A stretch of 64,000 nt of DNA from Chitinophaga filiformis (GCF_023100805.1 NZ_CP095855.1:3699001-3763000); one strand, 5' to 3'. Positions 8,046 to 17,368 are shown, counted from the stretch's first letter. Translations and numbers: made by a program. The notes: generated by a model from the sequence alone, not told the origin.

Positions 8046-10499
8046 TTAGTACACCTGTTCTGCCCGTCCTACACGACCATCTGCTGTAATGCCTTCTACC
8101 ACAATGCGGAAATGTTTGGAGAAGTCATTGTTGTAAAAATGGATGGTAGAGGCATGGGTGATGGAATCTACCGTGATGTAAGGGCTCCAGAAGAGGGTCA
8201 GGCGTTTATCAGGTAATGCATGTACCTCTTTTTTTACGGCATAATCCGGAGAATAGAACTCTTTCACCAGGCTGTATCCGGCCTTCTTCATACGCTCGAA
8301 TCCACGGATGGTCTCGTCTCCCTTATTATCGCCGCCTTTCTTGGTGTACACCGCAATGGCGCCACCAGCGCCTCCGCCGAAGCCTCCCATGAACGGAGGG
8401 CGGAATACTTTCACCAGGGCGATGTCATTGATATTAACATTGGCCAGCATGCTGACATCCACCGGCATCTCGTTCAGGTACAGGGATGGTTTGGACCCAC
8501 GCCATGACATGCTCGGATTATTGAGATCGCCGCTGATATTCAGGCCTGCAACTTTAGATTGCAGATACTGGAACACGTTGGTCTGGTAAGGTGTTTCTTT
8601 CGTCAGGTCAAAAGTATAACCATCGCCGGAAGAGAACATACCGGAAGTATAACGCTGCTCGGTAGTTTGCTGGGGAGTGATCTTTTTGTCGCGGATGTTC
8701 ACCTCTTTCAGGTATACCGTTTTGTTGCTCATAGAACGGTTCACCTTATTGCTTTCGCTGGCCGTGTTCAGGAAACGGGTCATGGCTGCATTATCCAGGC
8801 CTTCCGGTACCCGCATAGGGTAAGGCAATGTAACCTGGGGCGACTTATCAAAGAAGTGCGGCTCGAAGGTTACCTGTACATCTTTCCACCTTTTTTGTTT
8901 GTCATTCCCCTGGAAGAAAACCAATACCGTATCCATGAACTGGAGATTAGGCACTTCAAATTCACCTTTGTCGTTGGTAGGGACGGAGGCAAAAGAGGTA
9001 CTGCTGTCCAGCGGTTGTTTGAAAATGAAGTCCACTTTACCACCTACCAGCGGGTAACGGCCGGTATTGGTCACTGCCGTTCCTTTCAGGGACATGCCCT
9101 GTTCGTAAGGGAACCTGATCTTCGGCATATCGTTGTTGAGGATCTTCTGCCAGCTGAACCTTCTCCAGCCATTGGTCAGCATCACCAGGTCAAGCGCCTG
9201 CAGCTTTTCCCTGGTAGTGTCTTTAAAATACCAGGCAGGATTATAGATATATCCTTTCAGATCGGAGGTGAGCAGCATGTTGGAAATAATGTTGTGCTCA
9301 TCCGGATCTTTCAGCACCTGGTCTGCGTCGGTGATAGCGATGGACATGCTGGTCTGCACACTATCCGGCGCAAACAATTCTATAGAACTTTTGCCTCTGG
9401 GCTCAGCGCTTATTTCCGCATTCATAAAACTAAGGTCGATCTGGTCGTTCTTCCTGATGAAGGCGAGCCTTTCAGAAAGCGGCTGACCTTTATCGCCGAA
9501 CAGGGTCACCTGTATGATACCGGAAGGGAGGGACTGGGTGGGAATGAACCCGCTGATCCTGCCCTCGCTGGCATCCAGCACGGCCTTATACACCATCTGG
9601 TTCTGTACCTGGGCAATCACCATCATTTTATAATAGGTGGAATCGTCCGGGTTGGCAAGGGCGGCCTGGTAGAAGATGCGGCTACCCCTGTTATAGACCT
9701 TCAGCACAGCACCCTGCGTCTGCACTGCCGGCAGATCTATCTCTTTCTTCTGGCCCGTAGCCAGTCTTACAATAGCCTTGTAGCTTTCTCCGGCAGCGGG
9801 TGTCAGCTCGAAGGAGCCCATGCCGTCATGCACCGTTTTTATTTCTGCAACTGTTTCCTTCTTACTGTTTTGTACTGTACCGGCAACGGCAATAGGATAG
9901 CCGTTCTGGTCAATGGCCTTGAAGGCTACCACCCCGGGAGCATTTTGCAGCATATTGCCGCCCTCGGGGAAGAACTGCACGGCAAAGTCGCGTGCAATGG
10001 CAGTATCCCTGGAGGGCAGGGTATTCTTTTTGGCCGGGTCGAAGATCTCGATGTTCTTATAAAACAGGAACTCCGGGTCGTAGTTCAGCATCCAGGCGGT
10101 ATAAGCCCTTACCTGGTACTGGCCGGTTTTCAGTGTTTCCGGTAGTTCGAAATCGCCCGCTGCTGCCGCGCCGGCTGCAGGCAGGCGCTTTTTCATTACC
10201 ACGTTGCCATCTTTGTCGAGCAGCTCCACATACAGGTTGGAGGCCGTGAGGGAGGGCTGGTTCTGTATCATGATATATGCCTTGAACCACATCGTTTCGC
10301 CCGAGGCATAGAAGTCCTTGTCAAAATGCAGGTATACCTTTTCCTGCGGGAAGCGTTTGCCGAAAATAGCCAGAGCGTTTGTAACCTTATCCTGCCAGTC
10401 GTCGGCCGGCACCAGGGAGAATGCTGTCAGCATGCCCGCTGAAAGAACAGGGATGAGCCATTTCAACCGGGGATACTTTTTTAGAGATGAAAATTCCAT
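8046..10499 (-). CDS. large exported MG2/TonB-plug domain protein
   Basis: An 817-residue exported protein. Residues about 12–31 form a signal or membrane anchor. An MG2-like (alpha-2-macroglobulin) domain follows, with the hallmark 'EKVYLHFDKDFYASGETMWF' region at about 53–72 and further beta-rich domains to about 600. Residues about 636–720 resemble a TonB-receptor plug domain (FQYLQSKVAGLNI, then FRPPFMGGFGGG and AIAVYTKKG). This architecture is common in Bacteroidota and is thought to act in the periplasm or at the outer membrane, but the role is unknown. It has no beta-barrel of its own. The gene is flanked by a hairpin terminator downstream. Confidence 0.75.
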   Translation of the reverse strand: MEFSSLKKYPRLKWLIPVLSAGMLTAFSLVPADDWQDKVTNALAIFGKRFPQEKVYLHFDKDFYASGETMWFKAYIMIQNQPSLTASNLYVELLDKDGNVVMKKRLPAAGAAAAGDFELPETLKTGQYQVRAYTAWMLNYDPEFLFYKNIEIFDPAKKNTLPSRDTAIARDFAVQFFPEGGNMLQNAPGVVAFKAIDQNGYPIAVAGTVQNSKKETVAEIKTVHDGMGSFELTPAAGESYKAIVRLATGQKKEIDLPAVQTQGAVLKVYNRGSRIFYQAALANPDDSTYYKMMVIAQVQNQMVYKAVLDASEGRISGFIPTQSLPSGIIQVTLFGDKGQPLSERLAFIRKNDQIDLSFMNAEISAEPRGKSSIELFAPDSVQTSMSIAITDADQVLKDPDEHNIISNMLLTSDLKGYIYNPAWYFKDTTREKLQALDLVMLTNGWRRFSWQKILNNDMPKIRFPYEQGMSLKGTAVTNTGRYPLVGGKVDFIFKQPLDSSTSFASVPTNDKGEFEVPNLQFMDTVLVFFQGNDKQKRWKDVQVTFEPHFFDKSPQVTLPYPMRVPEGLDNAAMTRFLNTASESNKVNRSMSNKTVYLKEVNIRDKKITPQQTTEQRYTSGMFSSGDGYTFDLTKETPYQTNVFQYLQSKVAGLNISGDLNNPSMSWRGSKPSLYLNEMPVDVSMLANVNINDIALVKVFRPPFMGGFGGGAGGAIAVYTKKGGDNKGDETIRGFERMKKAGYSLVKEFYSPDYAVKKEVHALPDKRLTLFWSPYITVDSITHASTIHFYNNDFSKHFRIVVEGITADGRVGRAEQVY

Positions 10500-10617
10500 G
10501 CGGGACGATTTATTAATACTTGTCTAATTTACTGTCAAAAGATACGTGCTTTGCTTATTATTGCGGTTGAAAGTAAGCTTTTAAGCAAAATTTAAGACAA
10601 CCGCCCATCAATTTACT

Positions 10618-11199
10618 ATGTTCGGCCCAATTGACCAATTCGTTGCAAGGTATATACAGCTTACGCCGGAGGAAGTGGAGATCTTCCATTCGCTCCTGCA
10701 GTTCAGGAAAGTAAAGAAAAAGAGCTTTCTCCTGAAAGAGGGAGAAATATGTGATTATGAAGCATATATACTGAAAGGGTGTGTGCGTACCTTCTATGTG
10801 GACAAGCAGGGCGTGGAAACAAACCTGACTTTCGCAGTGGAGGACTGGTGGGTGGCAGATATTTCCAGCTTTTCAGAGCAGCAGCCTTCCCGGCAGAATA
10901 TTGAGACGCTGGAAGACTGTGAGTTGCTGACCATCTCTTATGAAGATAAGAAGACCTTGTTCGAGAAGGTGCCTAAATTTGAGAAGCTTTTCCGCATCCT
11001 GCTCCAGCGAACAGCCGGGGTATTACAACAAAGGATCTATGCTTCCATTTCCCAGACGGCTGAGGAGAGATACCTGGCCTTTATAGAGAAGTACCCCGCC
11101 GTGGTACAGCGTATTCCCCAGCATCATATTGCCCGGTACATCGGGGTATCGCCTGAATTCCTGAGTAAGGTGAGGAGTACCATGTACAGAAAGCATTGA
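10618..11199 (+). CDS. Crp/Fnr family transcriptional regulator
   Basis: A 193-residue regulator with an N-terminal cyclic-nucleotide-binding-like beta-roll (residues about 20–125; 'LLKEGEICDYEAYILKGCVR') and a C-terminal winged helix (about 150–190; 'IPQHHIARYIGVSPEFLSKVR'). The roll lacks the conserved RxS/T cAMP-pocket signature, as in most Bacteroidota members, so the effector is unknown. It is divergent from the MG2/plug gene (118 nt apart) and may control it. A strong terminator follows. Confidence 0.85.
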   Translation: MFGPIDQFVARYIQLTPEEVEIFHSLLQFRKVKKKSFLLKEGEICDYEAYILKGCVRTFYVDKQGVETNLTFAVEDWWVADISSFSEQQPSRQNIETLEDCELLTISYEDKKTLFEKVPKFEKLFRILLQRTAGVLQQRIYASISQTAEERYLAFIEKYPAVVQRIPQHHIARYIGVSPEFLSKVRSTMYRKH

Positions 11200-11236
11200 G
11201 TATATAACCCATTTAATAAACTGCTGATATTGAAGA

Positions 11237-11264
11237 AGAAAGGACGGCTTTTGCCGTCCTTTCT
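11237..11264. terminator. bidirectional terminator
   Basis: Perfect 12-bp arms AGAAAGGACGGC (11237–11248) and GCCGTCCTTTCT (11253–11264) with a TTTT loop. It separates the Crp regulator from the convergent hydrolase gene and would serve both. Confidence 0.75.
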
Positions 11265-11286
11265 GTATGATCAGCGCCGGGTGATC

Positions 11287-11928
11287 TTATTTACGGAACA
11301 CCAGCTCATTGGCCAGGTTGATCTCATCCTGGCTGATGGTGTGGCCCATATTGTTATAGATATTGACCTTAATGTCCGCGCCCATTTCCTGCAGGATCTT
11401 TTCACTCGCCTTTACGCGTTCTACCGGGACATGCGGATCAGGATTGCTGGTGCCGATGAAGACAGGAGTGTTTGCAAAACTGCCTGTATAGTTCTCCGGG
11501 TAGATCTTGTCGCCGATCAGTCCCCCGGTAAAGGCAACCACTCCGCCGTATTTATCCGCATTGCGGTTTACGAATTCCAGGGTAAGGCAGGCGCCCTGCG
11601 AAAATCCCAGGAAATAGATGTTCTCATGAGAGATGCCGTCGGCCACCACATCTGCAGTTATTTCTTTCAGCACAGAGAGGGCAGACGAGAGCCAGGGCTC
11701 GTTCTGTGCGGGAGGCATCAGGAACGAGTAAGGGTACCATGTGCCGCCGGTAGCCTGTGGGGCTATTAGTGCATAATCTTTGACCTCCAGGTAGTTGGAG
11801 AGCGTGAGGATATCTTCCGCACTCCCTCCGCGCCCATGGATCATAATCAGCGCCTTCTTTGCTTCTGTCGTCTTTTTCCCTGCTGTTATTATCTTTTTGC
11901 TATGCATAAGTGTTGTTTGTGTGATCAT
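11287..11928 (-). CDS. alpha/beta hydrolase, phospholipase/carboxylesterase type (MhqD-like)
   Basis: A 213-residue serine hydrolase. The oxyanion-hole region is IMIHGRGGSAEDI, the nucleophile elbow is GFSQGA, and the Asp and His are in 'TSNPDPHVPV' and NMGHTI. This is the YpfH/MhqD type. Its start overlaps the GNAT stop (ATGA), making it the last gene of a six-gene operon with a nitroreductase, a pirin and a ring-cleaving dioxygenase. In Bacillus the equivalent MhqD is induced by quinones, so a role in clearing electrophile or ring-cleavage products is likely. An alternative ATG lies 21 nt in. Confidence 0.85.
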   Translation of the reverse strand: MITQTTLMHSKKIITAGKKTTEAKKALIMIHGRGGSAEDILTLSNYLEVKDYALIAPQATGGTWYPYSFLMPPAQNEPWLSSALSVLKEITADVVADGISHENIYFLGFSQGACLTLEFVNRNADKYGGVVAFTGGLIGDKIYPENYTGSFANTPVFIGTSNPDPHVPVERVKASEKILQEMGADIKVNIYNNMGHTISQDEINLANELVFRK

Positions 11929-12230
11929 TGCTCCCCTTCCTGTTTCAGCCAGATGTCTTCAAACTCTTCCGGATGCCGCTTAAACTGAGCATGCACATAA
12001 GCGCAGAGCGGTTTCACTTTCAGCTGATGTTCACGGGCATAAGCTACCATTCCGTTCAGCAATATCCTGGCGAGGCCTTTGCCTTCGAACTTAGGATCTA
12101 TTTCCGTGTGATAAGCTGTCAGTATATTATCAGCAACGCTGATGATCATTTCACCGGTCTGTTCTCCTTCATGCATCAGGTAGAAAGCACCGTGGTTTTT
12201 GGCATTGAGCCTGATTACTACTTCGTCCAT
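11925..12230 (-). CDS. GNAT family N-acetyltransferase (YjdJ-like, short)
   Basis: A 101-residue protein of the short GNAT-like PF14542 type, with 'FKGKGLARILLNG' resembling the acetyl-CoA loop and 'KVKPLCAYVHAQFKRHPEF' at the C-terminus. The family binds acetyl-CoA; the substrate is unknown. It lies 9 nt after the dioxygenase and overlaps the hydrolase start by 4 nt, so it is part of the detoxification operon. Confidence 0.75.
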   Translation of the reverse strand: MDEVVIRLNAKNHGAFYLMHEGEQTGEMIISVADNILTAYHTEIDPKFEGKGLARILLNGMVAYAREHQLKVKPLCAYVHAQFKRHPEEFEDIWLKQEGEQ

Positions 12231-12239
12231 ATATGGTTA

Positions 12240-13175
<936 letters not shown>

Positions 13176-13192
13176 AAAATAGTTTTTAATGT

Positions 13193-14053
13193 TTAGTAAG
13201 CTAAGGTGCCAAAGCGGCCGTTTTTATAATCCTCTATCGCCTGGTCTACTTCCGCCATGGTGTTCATAACGAAATTGTCTTTGGCAGCTACCGGTTCGTC
13301 AATGACTTCTGCTGAGAGGAAAAGCACCTGGCTGTCTTCATTGGCAGCCACGGAGAACGTTGTTCCTTCTCTTTTGAATACGATGAGGGAATGTTCCGGC
13401 ACCGGTGTAATGTCATCAATAGTGACTCTGCCGTGTGCAACATACAGTAAGGTCCAGTAATCTGCTGTGACATTGAACTCCACTTCCTTACCATTTGCAA
13501 TTTCACCTACAGCGGTAATAACAGGAGTAAAAGAAATGTTCACTGGTCCTGTTTTACCGTCGAATTGTCCGCTTACGAGGCGGAGGTTGACACCGTCCTG
13601 TTCAAGTATCCGGGGCATGTCCTCTTTCGGCACAAACTGGTACCGGGGATCATCCCATTTGTGGGCCGCAGGTACGTTTACCCACAATTGTAATATTTCT
13701 GATATGCCGCCGTTTTTGTGCATCTGTGCCGAAGGGCCTTCGCTGTGAAGGATCGCTTTCCCTGCAAACATCCATTGTGCATCACCTGCATTCAACAACT
13801 GGTCGTTGCCGGCAGTGTCTTTATGATGCGCCTGTCCCTGTAACTGGAAGGTAACGGGAGCAAAGCCCCTGTGCGGATGCGGATGTATCCTGTCGTCCGA
13901 TCCCGCTGCTATGATATCCGGTCCGCCGTGATGCAGGACAATGAACGGATTAGCGAAACGGAAGTCCGCATGCGGTAAAGGTTGTAATACAGTCTGGGTA
14001 GGGGTGATGTTCTTTGCTCTTCCCGCGAGGATGTGTGCAATGTTCTTTTTCAT
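13193..14053 (-). CDS. pirin family protein (first copy)
   Basis: A 286-residue bicupin. The N-terminal cupin has the metal motif HPHPHRGFAPV plus 'GQAHHKD' and the Glu/His pair, as in pirins with quercetin-dioxygenase activity. The second cupin is the usual C-terminal pirin domain. In this operon (26 nt after the small pseudo-receiver, 17 nt before the ring-cleaving dioxygenase) an aromatic-ring or flavonoid/quinone role is more likely than a regulatory one. Confidence 0.85.
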   Translation of the reverse strand: MKKNIAHILAGRAKNITPTQTVLQPLPHADFRFANPFIVLHHGGPDIIAAGSDDRIHPHPHRGFAPVTFQLQGQAHHKDTAGNDQLLNAGDAQWMFAGKAILHSEGPSAQMHKNGGISEILQLWVNVPAAHKWDDPRYQFVPKEDMPRILEQDGVNLRLVSGQFDGKTGPVNISFTPVITAVGEIANGKEVEFNVTADYWTLLYVAHGRVTIDDITPVPEHSLIVFKREGTTFSVAANEDSQVLFLSAEVIDEPVAAKDNFVMNTMAEVDQAIEDYKNGRFGTLAY

Positions 14054-14079
14054 ACCAGGTCTTTTATAGTGCCGGAGTA

Positions 14080-14391
14080 TTATCTGTGCTCCAGTGCGAA
14101 TTGTATTTCATTTTTCAGTAAGCCGCTGCCTCCGCCATAATGTCTTCTGACAATGACGGTGGGCGAATGCTGTTTGAACCAGGTAGTAAGTGCAGTTTCT
14201 TCTTCCGGAGTGACGCCGGCACAGACCAGCACAATATCGAACGCTTCTTTTTTAAAAGCTGCTTTCGCCGCTTCGTCTGTCGTCACGGTTTCGCCGGTCC
14301 AGTTGTCAGGTGCATTGAGCAATCTATGCATCACCGTCATGATCTCAGCATTTCTACCTACCGCGAGTATACGTAGTTGTATTGGTTCCAT
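14080..14391 (-). CDS. small receiver-like protein without phosphoacceptor Asp (103 aa)
   Basis: The frame could start further upstream, but the ATG at 14391 (10 nt after the nitroreductase stop) gives a sensible N-terminus, MEPIQLRILAVGRN. The layout is alternating beta/alpha and resembles a CheY-like receiver. The third strand reads FDIVLVCAGV, with Cys where receivers have the phosphoacceptor Asp, so phosphorelay is unlikely. No named family is recognised. Its place between a nitroreductase and a pirin suggests a partner or sensor in the detoxification operon. Confidence 0.6.
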   Translation of the reverse strand: MEPIQLRILAVGRNAEIMTVMHRLLNAPDNWTGETVTTDEAAKAAFKKEAFDIVLVCAGVTPEEETALTTWFKQHSPTVIVRRHYGGGSGLLKNEIQFALEHR

Positions 14392-14401
14392 ATAGCCTGA
14401 T

Positions 14402-14980
14402 TTAGTCCAGGTGGGCAGCAATCGCAGCAATCGGATTACGGCTTCTGGGAGTTAATTCTCTTGTTTTGTATGGCTCGTCCAGTTTTTCTGCACTGTCAAT
14501 ATATCCCAGGGCCAGCATAGATACGGCTTCTTCATTGGCCGATAAACCGAGTAGTTCAGCAGCATGCTGTTTATTGAATCCTGCCATCACATGGCCGTAC
14601 ACATCCATATCCAAAGCCTGTAACAGCATAAAAGAGGTAGCCATACCAATATCATGCATGTAATAATGATTTTTCTGCTGGGTATCGGGCAGCTCACGGA
14701 TGCCTATAGCAGCTACCAGTGCAGCTGCATTTTTTGCCCAGGGTACATTGCCGGCTGCCAGCGTTGAAAGCAGCTTGTCAAAACCGGGCGTACCACGTAA
14801 TGCATATATAAAGCGCCAGGGCTGTGAATTGTTTGCACTGGGCGCCCATGTTCCGGCTTCAAGAATGGTCTCAACTGTTGCCGTAGCCAGATCTTTATTG
14901 GAAAATGAGCGGGGGCTCCACCTTTTTTTGATCAGATCCAGTACTTCATTTTTTGTGTTGGCAATTTTAATCGGAGACAT
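14402..14980 (-). CDS. nitroreductase family protein (MhqN-like)
   Basis: A 192-residue FMN-dependent NAD(P)H oxidoreductase. The family signatures RRWSPRSFSNKDL-like 'RWSPRSFSN' (residues about 21–29) and 'TWAPSANNSQPWRF' (about 47–60), both FMN-binding, are visible, and the C-terminus has the 'LGYIDSAEKLDEPYKTREL' pattern. It is the first gene of the six-gene detoxification operon and would reduce quinones or nitro compounds by two electrons. A candidate -7 element lies 34 nt upstream. Confidence 0.85.
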   Translation of the reverse strand: MSPIKIANTKNEVLDLIKKRWSPRSFSNKDLATATVETILEAGTWAPSANNSQPWRFIYALRGTPGFDKLLSTLAAGNVPWAKNAAALVAAIGIRELPDTQQKNHYYMHDIGMATSFMLLQALDMDVYGHVMAGFNKQHAAELLGLSANEEAVSMLALGYIDSAEKLDEPYKTRELTPRSRNPIAAIAAHLD

Positions 14981-15013
14981 ATGCGTTGATTTATATTAAA
15001 TGTTTACGTTAAG

Positions 15014-15021
15014 CAAAGGTA
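15014..15021 (-). promoter_or_regulatory. candidate -7 promoter element (TACCTTTG) for the detoxification operon
   Basis: On the minus strand TACCTTTG fits TAnnTTTG exactly and lies about 34 nt upstream of the nitroreductase start. An imperfect inverted repeat, GTTTACGT (plus strand, from 15003) and ACGTAAC, surrounds it and could be an operator. No -33 element is clear. Confidence 0.4.
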
Positions 15022-15062
15022 TACGTAACAACGGATGCTTTCTCAGCAATGAGTTGTCTAAT

Positions 15063-15782
15063 TCAACTGAATAATGGTACATCTACCACCAGTAAGCAGG
15101 CATCTTCATCCTGTGAAACGATGCTGAAGCGATCTGTATCTTCCACGCCATAACCATCACTGGTCTCCAGTTCCTGCCCGTTGATGATGAAGTTTCCCCT
15201 GATGACAAAGAAATACACACCGTTTCCCTGTTTTTTGATGTCGTAAGTAGTTTGGCCACCTTTGTTAAACCGGCCCATATGGAACCAGGCGTCCTGGTAC
15301 AACCAGGTACCTGCTCCTTTAGGATCGGGCGAGATCAGTTGTTGCAGGTGATTGAGCCTGCTGTTGATATCTATTGTAACCTGGTCATATCGCGGGGAGA
15401 CATTCAGCTGGTTCGGGAACAGCCAGATCTGCAGGAAATGCGCAGGCAGATCAGCATTGGCGTTGTATTCACTGTGAAAAACGCCGGTGCCTGTGCTCAT
15501 CACCTGTATCTCGCCGGCTTTGGTGATCACGGTATTACCCAGGTTGTCCTTGTGTTCCAGGGCGCCCGCCAGGGGAATACTGATGATTTCCATATTATCA
15601 TGAGGGTGAGCATCAAAACCTCTTCCACCAGCTACAATATCGTCGTTCAGTACCCGCAGGGCGCCAAACTGCATCCTTTCAGGATTGTAGTAATTGGCAA
15701 AACTAAAGGTGTGATGGCTGTTTAACCATCCGTGGTCTGCATGTCCACGAGTTGCTGCCTTATGTAATATTGTCTTTGCCAT
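15063..15782 (-). CDS. pirin family protein (second copy, YhaK/YhhW-like)
   Basis: A 239-residue bicupin of the YhhW type. The metal ligands are seen in 'FDAHPHDNMEIIS', 'GALEHKD' and 'VFHSEYNA'. It belongs to the redox-sensitive pirin branch tied to quercetinase activity. It lies 82 nt upstream of the nitroreductase, on the same strand, and may be part of the same response, but it has its own candidate promoter element and the gap is larger than within the operon. Confidence 0.85.
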   Translation of the reverse strand: MAKTILHKAATRGHADHGWLNSHHTFSFANYYNPERMQFGALRVLNDDIVAGGRGFDAHPHDNMEIISIPLAGALEHKDNLGNTVITKAGEIQVMSTGTGVFHSEYNANADLPAHFLQIWLFPNQLNVSPRYDQVTIDINSRLNHLQQLISPDPKGAGTWLYQDAWFHMGRFNKGGQTTYDIKKQGNGVYFFVIRGNFIINGQELETSDGYGVEDTDRFSIVSQDEDACLLVVDVPLFS

Positions 15783-15808
15783 GATCAGATCGTATTTATA
15801 TGTTGCAA

Positions 15809-15816
15809 CAAATATA
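15809..15816 (-). promoter_or_regulatory. candidate -7 promoter element (TATATTTG) for the second pirin
   Basis: On the minus strand this is an exact TAnnTTTG match 27 nt upstream of the pirin ATG. A TTG is present upstream but at short spacing (about 16 nt). Confidence 0.4.
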
Positions 15817-15963
15817 CGCCGGAAAAGAGGAGCAATCCATTAACCTACCTTAAGAAAAGCCACTCCCGGGATATAGAAAGACTAAAGAAAAGTCTGATGC
15901 TCAGATCGATAATTTACCGATATATGTTGTAATTTACTTGTAGGTAAAAAAAAATGATGTAAA

Positions 15964-15983
15964 AAATCACTTTAAAGTGATTT
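15964..15983. promoter_or_regulatory. perfect 20-nt palindrome, probable operator of the toxin-antitoxin locus
   Basis: AAATCACTTTAAAGTGATTT is identical to its own reverse complement. It lies 33 nt upstream of the toxin start, and 8 nt after it comes a near -7 element (TAACTTCG, 15992–15999, one mismatch to TAnnTTTG). The palindrome would cover the -33 region, the expected position for autorepression by the HTH antitoxin. Confidence 0.65.
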
Positions 15984-16016
15984 AATATTGTTAACTTCGT
16001 AAAAGTTCATCTTTAA

Positions 16017-16502
16017 GTGAAATCAAAATTAGTTTATCTGACTAATCTGTCAGGTAAAAAGGCTTCGGTTTACAGCATTGTCACATCAGAGAGTCAGCAT
16101 GCTTTTTTAGACCGGTTTATCCTGGAATACCAGGAGGAGTTCTTTCAGGATCTGTTAAGTATCATAGCGAGGCTAAGAAGTATTGCCCATGTAACGGGGG
16201 CGGTTAGTACTTATTTTAAGCTGGATGAGGGGCTTGAATGGAACGATCAGGTTTGCGCCCTCTATGATATACCCGACAGGCACCTGCGCTTGTATTGCAT
16301 ACGTTTGAGTGAGCAGATCGTCATTGTCGGTAACGGCGGCCCAAAAAATGTGCGGGCCTGGCAGGATGATCCCCGGCTGGCCCGCGAGGTGACTGAGATG
16401 ATGCATTATTCAGGCATTATCCGTACCCGGCTAAAGGAAAATACCTTAAGGATCTCGCTCAATCGCCTGAAACTGGAAGGAGACTTAATACTTATACGTT
16501 AA
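16017..16502 (+). CDS. HigB/RelE-like toxin of a three-gene toxin-antitoxin locus
   Basis: A 161-residue protein with a GTG start (no in-frame ATG nearby). The core from about residue 27 to 135 has the RelE/HigB layout: helices ('FLDRFILEYQEEFFQDLL'), then strands with 'YFKLDEGLEWNDQVCALYD' and HLRLYCIRLSEQIVIVGN, followed by GGPK and a C-terminal helix. The LRLYCIR-strand-GGxK pattern is typical of RelE-superfamily toxins of Bacteroidota. An extra C-terminal segment makes it longer than typical HigB (about 100–120). It precedes an XRE protein by 7 nt, the toxin-first order of higBA. mRNA interferase activity is inferred, not shown. Confidence 0.6.
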   Translation: MKSKLVYLTNLSGKKASVYSIVTSESQHAFLDRFILEYQEEFFQDLLSIIARLRSIAHVTGAVSTYFKLDEGLEWNDQVCALYDIPDRHLRLYCIRLSEQIVIVGNGGPKNVRAWQDDPRLAREVTEMMHYSGIIRTRLKENTLRISLNRLKLEGDLILIR

Positions 16503-16509
16503 AAAAATA

Positions 16510-16908
16510 ATGATGGAAAACTTTGATGCCACCAACACCAACTACACCAGTGATCTGGTAAACAATTTACTGGGCCATATCAGCTCCGCAGAGCAGGACC
16601 AGGTAGACCACAAAATGAAAATGGCCGCCAAGATCCACGCGGGCCTTAAAGCAAAAGGCTGGAAAAGCCTCGATCTTGCCCGGGAGCTCCACTTAAAGAG
16701 CCCGTCCCTGGTATCGAAATGGCTGAGCGGCACCCACAACTTCACCATGGATACATTAGTCGATATCCAGCGGGTACTGGGTATCAGGTTGCTGGACGCC
16801 GATATGACAAGCGCACAGCGGGCGCTGAATGTGAATGTTACGCTGCCGGTTGTGCCATCCTCCCTGAAGGAAGCTATCCGGGATCCCCTGCATAAAATAG
16901 CCGACTAA
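16510..16908 (+). CDS. XRE-family HigA-like antitoxin with C-terminal tail
   Basis: A 132-residue DNA-binding protein. The helix-turn-helix spans about residues 45–98: 'GLKAKGWKSLDLARELHL' then SPSLVSKWLSG and 'TMDTLVDIQRVLGIRLL'. The remaining 30 or so residues form a hydrophobic/proline-containing tail (VNVTLPVVPSSLKEA). In chaperone-controlled TAC systems the antitoxin has such a C-terminal addiction segment recognised by a SecB-like chaperone, and the next gene is a SecB-like candidate. It would bind the upstream palindrome as the autorepressor. Confidence 0.75.
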   Translation: MMENFDATNTNYTSDLVNNLLGHISSAEQDQVDHKMKMAAKIHAGLKAKGWKSLDLARELHLKSPSLVSKWLSGTHNFTMDTLVDIQRVLGIRLLDADMTSAQRALNVNVTLPVVPSSLKEAIRDPLHKIAD

Positions 16909-16966
16909 AACGGCTTTCCCTTCAATGCCTTAACAGAGGCTTTTTTCTTACTATAATCGTCTCAAA

Positions 16967-17368
16967 TTGGAAACCACCTTTCATTTACATGGCATTGAAC
17001 TGCTTTCCTTTTCTCTTGCACCGGAACCTTCCGGAAACGGGGAAACACAGGCGGGCTATGCGTTCAATGTACAGCAGGAACAAAAAATGAACCCCGATAA
17101 ACAGCTGGTCATTGTATTTACCACCGTAACAGTACAGCAATCCGGTAGCTCCATTCCTCTTGCAAGCGCGGTGGTGGCGTGTGGCTTTGGTGTTGCTTCC
17201 TTTGCTGGAACGCTGACCCGGCAGGCAAACGGAGAATACCAGATAGCCTCCGGCATCGGGCAGGCTGTGTCAAGGGCAGCCACCGGCATTACCCGCGGCA
17301 TCCTTTACAGCCAGCTGAGGGGCTCTTACCTGCAGGATTACGTTCTTCCCTTGTTGCCGGGAGAATAA
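16967..17368 (+). CDS. SecB-like protein, candidate TAC chaperone
   Basis: A 133-residue protein without signal peptide. The frame after the stop at 16931 contains no ATG before residue 42, so a TTG at 16967 is the likely start. N-terminal strands (FHLHGIELLSFSLAPE), a middle strand pair (KQLVIVFTTVTVQQ and 'VVACGFGVASF') and a final helix/strand (AATGITRGILYSQLRGSYL then DYVLPLLP) match the beta-beta-beta-beta-alpha layout of SecB, in which a long helix is followed by a proline-containing C-terminus. The similarity is structural pattern, not a strong sequence match. It follows the antitoxin by 58 nt, with a weak GCCT/AGGC hairpin and T-run between. Confidence 0.5.
   Translation: METTFHLHGIELLSFSLAPEPSGNGETQAGYAFNVQQEQKMNPDKQLVIVFTTVTVQQSGSSIPLASAVVACGFGVASFAGTLTRQANGEYQIASGIGQAVSRAATGITRGILYSQLRGSYLQDYVLPLLPGE

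Noticed and set aside
8559..10145. Long plus-strand open frame (about 528 codons) within the MG2/plug gene
   Set aside because: It lies antisense to a convincing exported protein with recognisable domains; its translation is rich in His, Gly and Arg without any domain.
15964..15983. Palindrome as a Rho-independent terminator of the second pirin or neighbouring gene
   Set aside because: It has no long T-run and sits at the -33 region of the toxin promoter, so an operator fits better.
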